A stretch of DNA of 17,732 nucleotides from JAADHY01 sp964428935 (lineage in GTDB: Bacteria; Planctomycetota; Planctomycetia; Planctomycetales; Planctomycetaceae), in assembly GCA_964428935.1 (NCBI GenBank), contig CAYSAG010000083.1:1-17732 (forward strand), read 5' to 3'. Shown piece by piece: positions 14,710 through 17,732 of the stretch. The notes under the pieces are model-generated. The model was not told the origin of the DNA, ran no database searches, and worked only from the letters and a program-made list of their open reading frames with translations. Numbering within the stretch: position 1 is the stretch's first letter; each line of letters starts with the position of its first letter. The position numbers were made by a program, and so were the translations under genes.

Positions 14710-17700
14710 ATGGACGTCTACTGCCCTCAGTGCAATTCTGCGGCGAGCGTTTCTCGTGACGGCGACCAGTTCCGTTGCGGCTCGTGCGGCACACGTTTCC
14801 GTCCCGAGGACACGGAAAAGACTTTCATCGAAGACACCGAAAAGACATTCATTTGCGACGACGAGCAACCGCGTTGTCCCGAATGCCGCAGTCCTATTGG
14901 GAAGGAGGCAGCGCAGGTCGAAACGCACAGTTTCCGCTGCACGGTCTGCGGCGTGGAGTTCGTGCTTGCCGACGACGAAGCCAAGCCGATGGTCACCGAG
15001 TCGGGCCGTCGGATTGCCCATTTCGAGCTGCTTGAGCAGCTGGGCGGTGGTGCGTTCGGGACGGTCTGGCGTGCCCACGACACCAAGCTGGACCGCGTCG
15101 TGGCCGTGAAGATTCCGCGGGCGGTCGACCAGAGTGCTCGCGACCGCGAAATGTTTCTGCGTGAAGCCCGCGCCGCTGCCCGACTTCGGCACCCCAACAT
15201 TGTGGCGGTCCACGAGGTGGGGCGGTCTGGCGAGTTGGTGTTCATTGTCAGCGAGTTTGTCGAGGGAGTGACGCTGAAGGACTGGGCGACGGCACACCCG
15301 CTGACAGCGCGAGAAGCGTCTGCTTTGTGCGTGAAGATCGCCGACGGCCTCCACCACGCTCACGCGGCCGGCGTCATTCACCGGGACCTCAAGCCGGCCA
15401 ACATTCTGATGGACGCTTCGGGCGAGCCCCACATTGCCGACTTCGGACTGGCCAAACGAGACGCTCCGGAAGTCACGCTGACCGTCGAAGGGCGTCCGTT
15501 GGGAACGCCGGCTTACATGTCGCCCGAACAAGCGCGAGGCGAGGCTCACTTGGCCGACCCACGCACGGACATTTACTCGCTGGGGGTCATTCTGTTCGAG
15601 CTGCTGACCGGCGAGCGGCCGTTTCGCGGCAGCTTGCGAATGGTGCTCCACCAAGTCCTGCACGACGAGCCGCCCAGTCCCCGCAAGTTCAACAACAATG
15701 TTCCTCGCGACCTGGAGACGATTTGCCTGAAGTGTTTGGAGAAGGACCCACGGCGACGTTACCGGTCGGCGGCCGAAGTCGCCGACGAACTGCGGCGCTT
15801 CCTGCGCGGAGAACCCATTCAAGCCAGACCCATTTCTTCCGTTGAGCGGGCTTGGCGCTGGTGCAAGCGACACCCTTCGGTTTCACTGTCTGTCTTGGCT
15901 GTCGTCGTGACTGTCGTCGTCGCCCTTGTTCTGGTTACGCTTTCGCGGAACCGGGCCGTGCGGTTGGCTCGCCGGAACGCCGAGCTGGCTCAAGCGGAAC
16001 GCACCGCCAAACAGGAAGCTCTGCGCCGTTTCCGAGAAGCCCGCGAAGCAGTGGACGTCTCGCTGACGGCCGTCAGCGAGGCATTGAAGGACTTCCCGGA
16101 AGTCCAGCAGGCGAGGAAGCGGTTGCTGGAGCACGCAGCGCGTAACTACGAGCGGTTCGTCCGCGAACACAGTGACGACCCGAACTTGGAACTGGAACGC
16201 GGCCGGGCTTACCTGCGGTTGGGAGACGTGCGGAAGACCTTGGGCGAGTACGGGCAAGCCGAGAAGGCCTACCGCGCGGCCGAGTCGTTGTTGGCCAACT
16301 TGGCCCGCAGCGAGAACGCCGGTTACCGGTGCGGGCTGGAGCTGGCCAACAGTCGGATTCGACTGGCTGGTCTTTCGGCGGAACAAGCGCGTTTCGACAC
16401 GGCCACCAAGTGGCTGACAGACGCAACAGCCGTGTTGCAGACAGTGCGGCGGCGGTTTCCGAGCCGTCCCGAGCCGGTCGTGTCTTCGGGTGTTGTTTGG
16501 GGGCAGCGAGCGTGGGTGCTGTCGCGGTTGGGCAAGCTGGACGAAGCGGAACGGGCCGCCAGACGTGCCGTCGCCGACCTGGCCTCGCTGGACCGGCTCA
16601 AACCTCAGCAAACCACCTACCGCTCTCACCAAGCGTCGGCGTACGAGGTGCTGGCCAGGATTCTGGTTCAACAAGGACGGTACGAAGAGGCGACTGGAGC
16701 GCTCCGCCAGTCCATTGCTCGCCGCGACGCTCTGCTCGCCGAAGAGCCGGAGAGCGTCGCGTACCGCGAAGGCCGTGCGTCCGCGCAGATTTCGCTGGCG
16801 GCCGTGTTGCGGGCACAGGGACGACTGGAGGACGAGTTGAAGGCGTACGACCTGGCTACCAGCGACTACCAGCTCTTGGCGGACGCTCAGCCGGACGTTC
16901 CCCGTCACTGGGAGAACCTCTCGCTCACCCACACCGACCAGGGACAACTGCTGCACGAGCTGGGGCGGAACGTGGAGGCCGAGCGGCTTCTGAAAAAGGC
17001 GCTGTCGCGGTTCGACGAGCTGTGCGGTCGGTTTCCGCAGGTGCTGAGGTACGTCGAGGAACGGGCTGCGTGCCAGAACGCTCTGGCGGCCGTTCTGGCC
17101 GACCTGGCACGCGACGACGAAGCGGAACCTCTGGTGGAGGAAGCGGCTTCGGTGTTCGAGCAATTGACGCAACTCGCTCCCGACGAGCGCACTTACCAAC
17201 AGCGACTGGTGGTCGCCGTTTGCTGGCAAGGACGGCTGTTGCACAAGCGCGGTGAGCACGACAAGGCGAACGAGGTGTTCCGACAGGCCGTCGCCGTTGC
17301 AGACCGACTGGCTCGGCAGACGCCCGACGTGCCCGCCTACCGAGACCTGGCCGCGTTCGTTCGAGCGAAGTGGGGCGACTTGCTGCGGGAAATGGGCGAG
17401 GTGGAGGCGGGGCGTCGGGTCTACCAGGAGGCGTTCGAGCTGTGGCAGGCTCTGGCAGCGGACGGCTTGCAACCCTCCTTCGCGCACAACTGGGCGAAGC
17501 TGTTGGCGAACTGCCCGGACGAGACGCTTCGGAACCCAGAGCAAGCCGTGCGGTTGGCTCGGTTCGCGTGCGACCAGATTCCCGACAACGTGCTCTTCCG
17601 CGGAACGCTTGGAATGGCCTACTACCGAGCCGGACAGTGGCAGGAAGCGGAGACGGCGCTTCAGGCGGCCGTCGGTCCCAGCACCTCAGCCCGGCCCCAG

Positions 17701-17732
17701 GACTGGTTCTTTCTGAGCATGGCTCAGTGGCG
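14710..17732 (+). CDS. Transmembrane Ser/Thr protein kinase (Hanks type) with zinc ribbons and TPR-like repeats, partial (C-terminus outside window)
   Basis: The frame runs from ATG 14710 to the window end (1,007 codons). An in-frame TAA at 14683 leaves this as the only plausible start, and no clear Shine-Dalgarno is present. Two Cys4 zinc ribbons come first: C5/C8/C23/C26 and C56/C59/C77/C80. The kinase domain covers residues ~105-370. It has the Gly-rich loop G112-GGAFGTV, Lys134 (VAVKIP), alphaC Glu152, catalytic Asp226 (HRDLKPAN), DFG Asp244 and Glu273 (SPE), so it should be active. A single membrane helix (~391-411, SVLAVVVTVVVALVLV) follows the phrase SSVERAWRWCKRHPS, typical of planctomycete kinases. 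The rest is helical repeats. The inferred topology is a cytoplasmic kinase with an extracytoplasmic sensor or scaffold tail. Divergent from the giant protease gene; substrates unknown. Confidence 0.96.
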   Translation, partial: MDVYCPQCNSAASVSRDGDQFRCGSCGTRFRPEDTEKTFIEDTEKTFICDDEQPRCPECRSPIGKEAAQVETHSFRCTVCGVEFVLADDEAKPMVTESGRRIAHFELLEQLGGGAFGTVWRAHDTKLDRVVAVKIPRAVDQSARDREMFLREARAAARLRHPNIVAVHEVGRSGELVFIVSEFVEGVTLKDWATAHPLTAREASALCVKIADGLHHAHAAGVIHRDLKPANILMDASGEPHIADFGLAKRDAPEVTLTVEGRPLGTPAYMSPEQARGEAHLADPRTDIYSLGVILFELLTGERPFRGSLRMVLHQVLHDEPPSPRKFNNNVPRDLETICLKCLEKDPRRRYRSAAEVADELRRFLRGEPIQARPISSVERAWRWCKRHPSVSLSVLAVVVTVVVALVLVTLSRNRAVRLARRNAELAQAERTAKQEALRRFREAREAVDVSLTAVSEALKDFPEVQQARKRLLEHAARNYERFVREHSDDPNLELERGRAYLRLGDVRKTLGEYGQAEKAYRAAESLLANLARSENAGYRCGLELANSRIRLAGLSAEQARFDTATKWLTDATAVLQTVRRRFPSRPEPVVSSGVVWGQRAWVLSRLGKLDEAERAARRAVADLASLDRLKPQQTTYRSHQASAYEVLARILVQQGRYEEATGALRQSIARRDALLAEEPESVAYREGRASAQISLAAVLRAQGRLEDELKAYDLATSDYQLLADAQPDVPRHWENLSLTHTDQGQLLHELGRNVEAERLLKKALSRFDELCGRFPQVLRYVEERAACQNALAAVLADLARDDEAEPLVEEAASVFEQLTQLAPDERTYQQRLVVAVCWQGRLLHKRGEHDKANEVFRQAVAVADRLARQTPDVPAYRDLAAFVRAKWGDLLREMGEVEAGRRVYQEAFELWQALAADGLQPSFAHNWAKLLANCPDETLRNPEQAVRLARFACDQIPDNVLFRGTLGMAYYRAGQWQEAETALQAAVGPSTSARPQDWFFLSMAQW
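14806..14853 (+). repeat. In-frame tandem duplication of EDTEKTFI between the two zinc ribbons
   Basis: Residues 33-40 and 41-48 of the kinase are identical (EDTEKTFI twice), encoded by two adjacent 24-bp units that differ only at synonymous positions. The acidic, Thr-containing peptide could be an autophosphorylation or FHA-docking site. That function is inferred, not shown. Confidence 0.85.
16477..17484 (+). repeat. Seven TPR-like repeats with an exact 48-residue period
   Basis: Residues 590-925 of the kinase divide into seven units of exactly 48 residues, starting at 590, 638, 686, 734, 782, 830 and 878. Each has helix A with a small or Leu-rich core ending near a Gly (LAxxLxxxGR), then helix B with an EAxxxxxxA pattern, then usually a Pro-containing linker and often a final Tyr. 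Further, slightly irregular units precede it (from about residue 490) and follow it. Standard TPRs are 34 residues, so each unit carries about 14 extra residues, mostly in helix B and the linker. Confidence 0.85.

Noticed and set aside
15883..17544. 553-codon open frame on the minus strand opposite the kinase TPR region (also 14707-15873)
   Set aside because: In codon register with the kinase gene, whose plus-strand frame has complete kinase motifs and regular repeats. The antisense translation is low-complexity Gln/Leu/Arg/Val-rich with no recognisable domain.

Overview
The window looks like planctomycete DNA. It is GC-rich. It carries a giant secreted mosaic protein whose basic N-terminus bears an LEDRLLLS motif, the hallmark of large planctomycete extracellular proteins. 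It also carries a membrane Ser/Thr kinase of the planctomycete type: zinc ribbons, Hanks kinase domain, one membrane segment, TPR tail. This assignment rests on protein architecture only, since no rRNA or housekeeping marker is present.

There are only two genes I can support, and both are cut by the window edges. On the minus strand, one unbroken reading frame starts at 13396 and runs off the left end at base 1 (at least 4,465 codons). It encodes a subtilisin-like (S8) protease with a complete catalytic set (D224, H279, N377, S449). About 3,900 residues of adhesion-type modules follow. In order they are: CSLREA/beta-helix module 1, SdrD-B domain, FG-GAP array (6 repeats), cadherin/PKD-like domains, a PKD domain interrupted by a DNRLRE-type domain, a tandem-95 repeat, a second tandem-95 repeat interrupted by a LamG domain, Calx-beta, CSLREA/beta-helix module 2, cadherin-like domains, a cohesin-like domain, a lone FG-GAP repeat, two SdrD-B domains, an FG-GAP array (7 repeats), two more SdrD-B domains, and the start of an acidic region that leaves the window.

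On the plus strand, 14710 to the right end (1,007 codons) encodes a transmembrane Ser/Thr kinase. It has two N-terminal Cys4 zinc ribbons flanking a duplicated EDTEKTFI peptide, a kinase domain with all key residues, one membrane helix, and a repeat domain with a strict 48-residue TPR-like period.

The two genes are divergent, separated by 1,313 bp (13397-14709). This spacer has no recognisable gene. It holds candidate promoters pointing each way and a short perfect palindrome. Functional coupling of kinase and protease is possible from the shared spacer but nothing else shows it.

Long open frames opposite both genes lie in exact codon register with them and are shadows. The most notable findings are the two domain-inside-domain insertions in the giant protein, its patchy codon use, and the unusual N-terminus and 48-residue repeat of the kinase. 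I see no evidence of CRISPR, mobile elements, RNA genes or a wholly new system.
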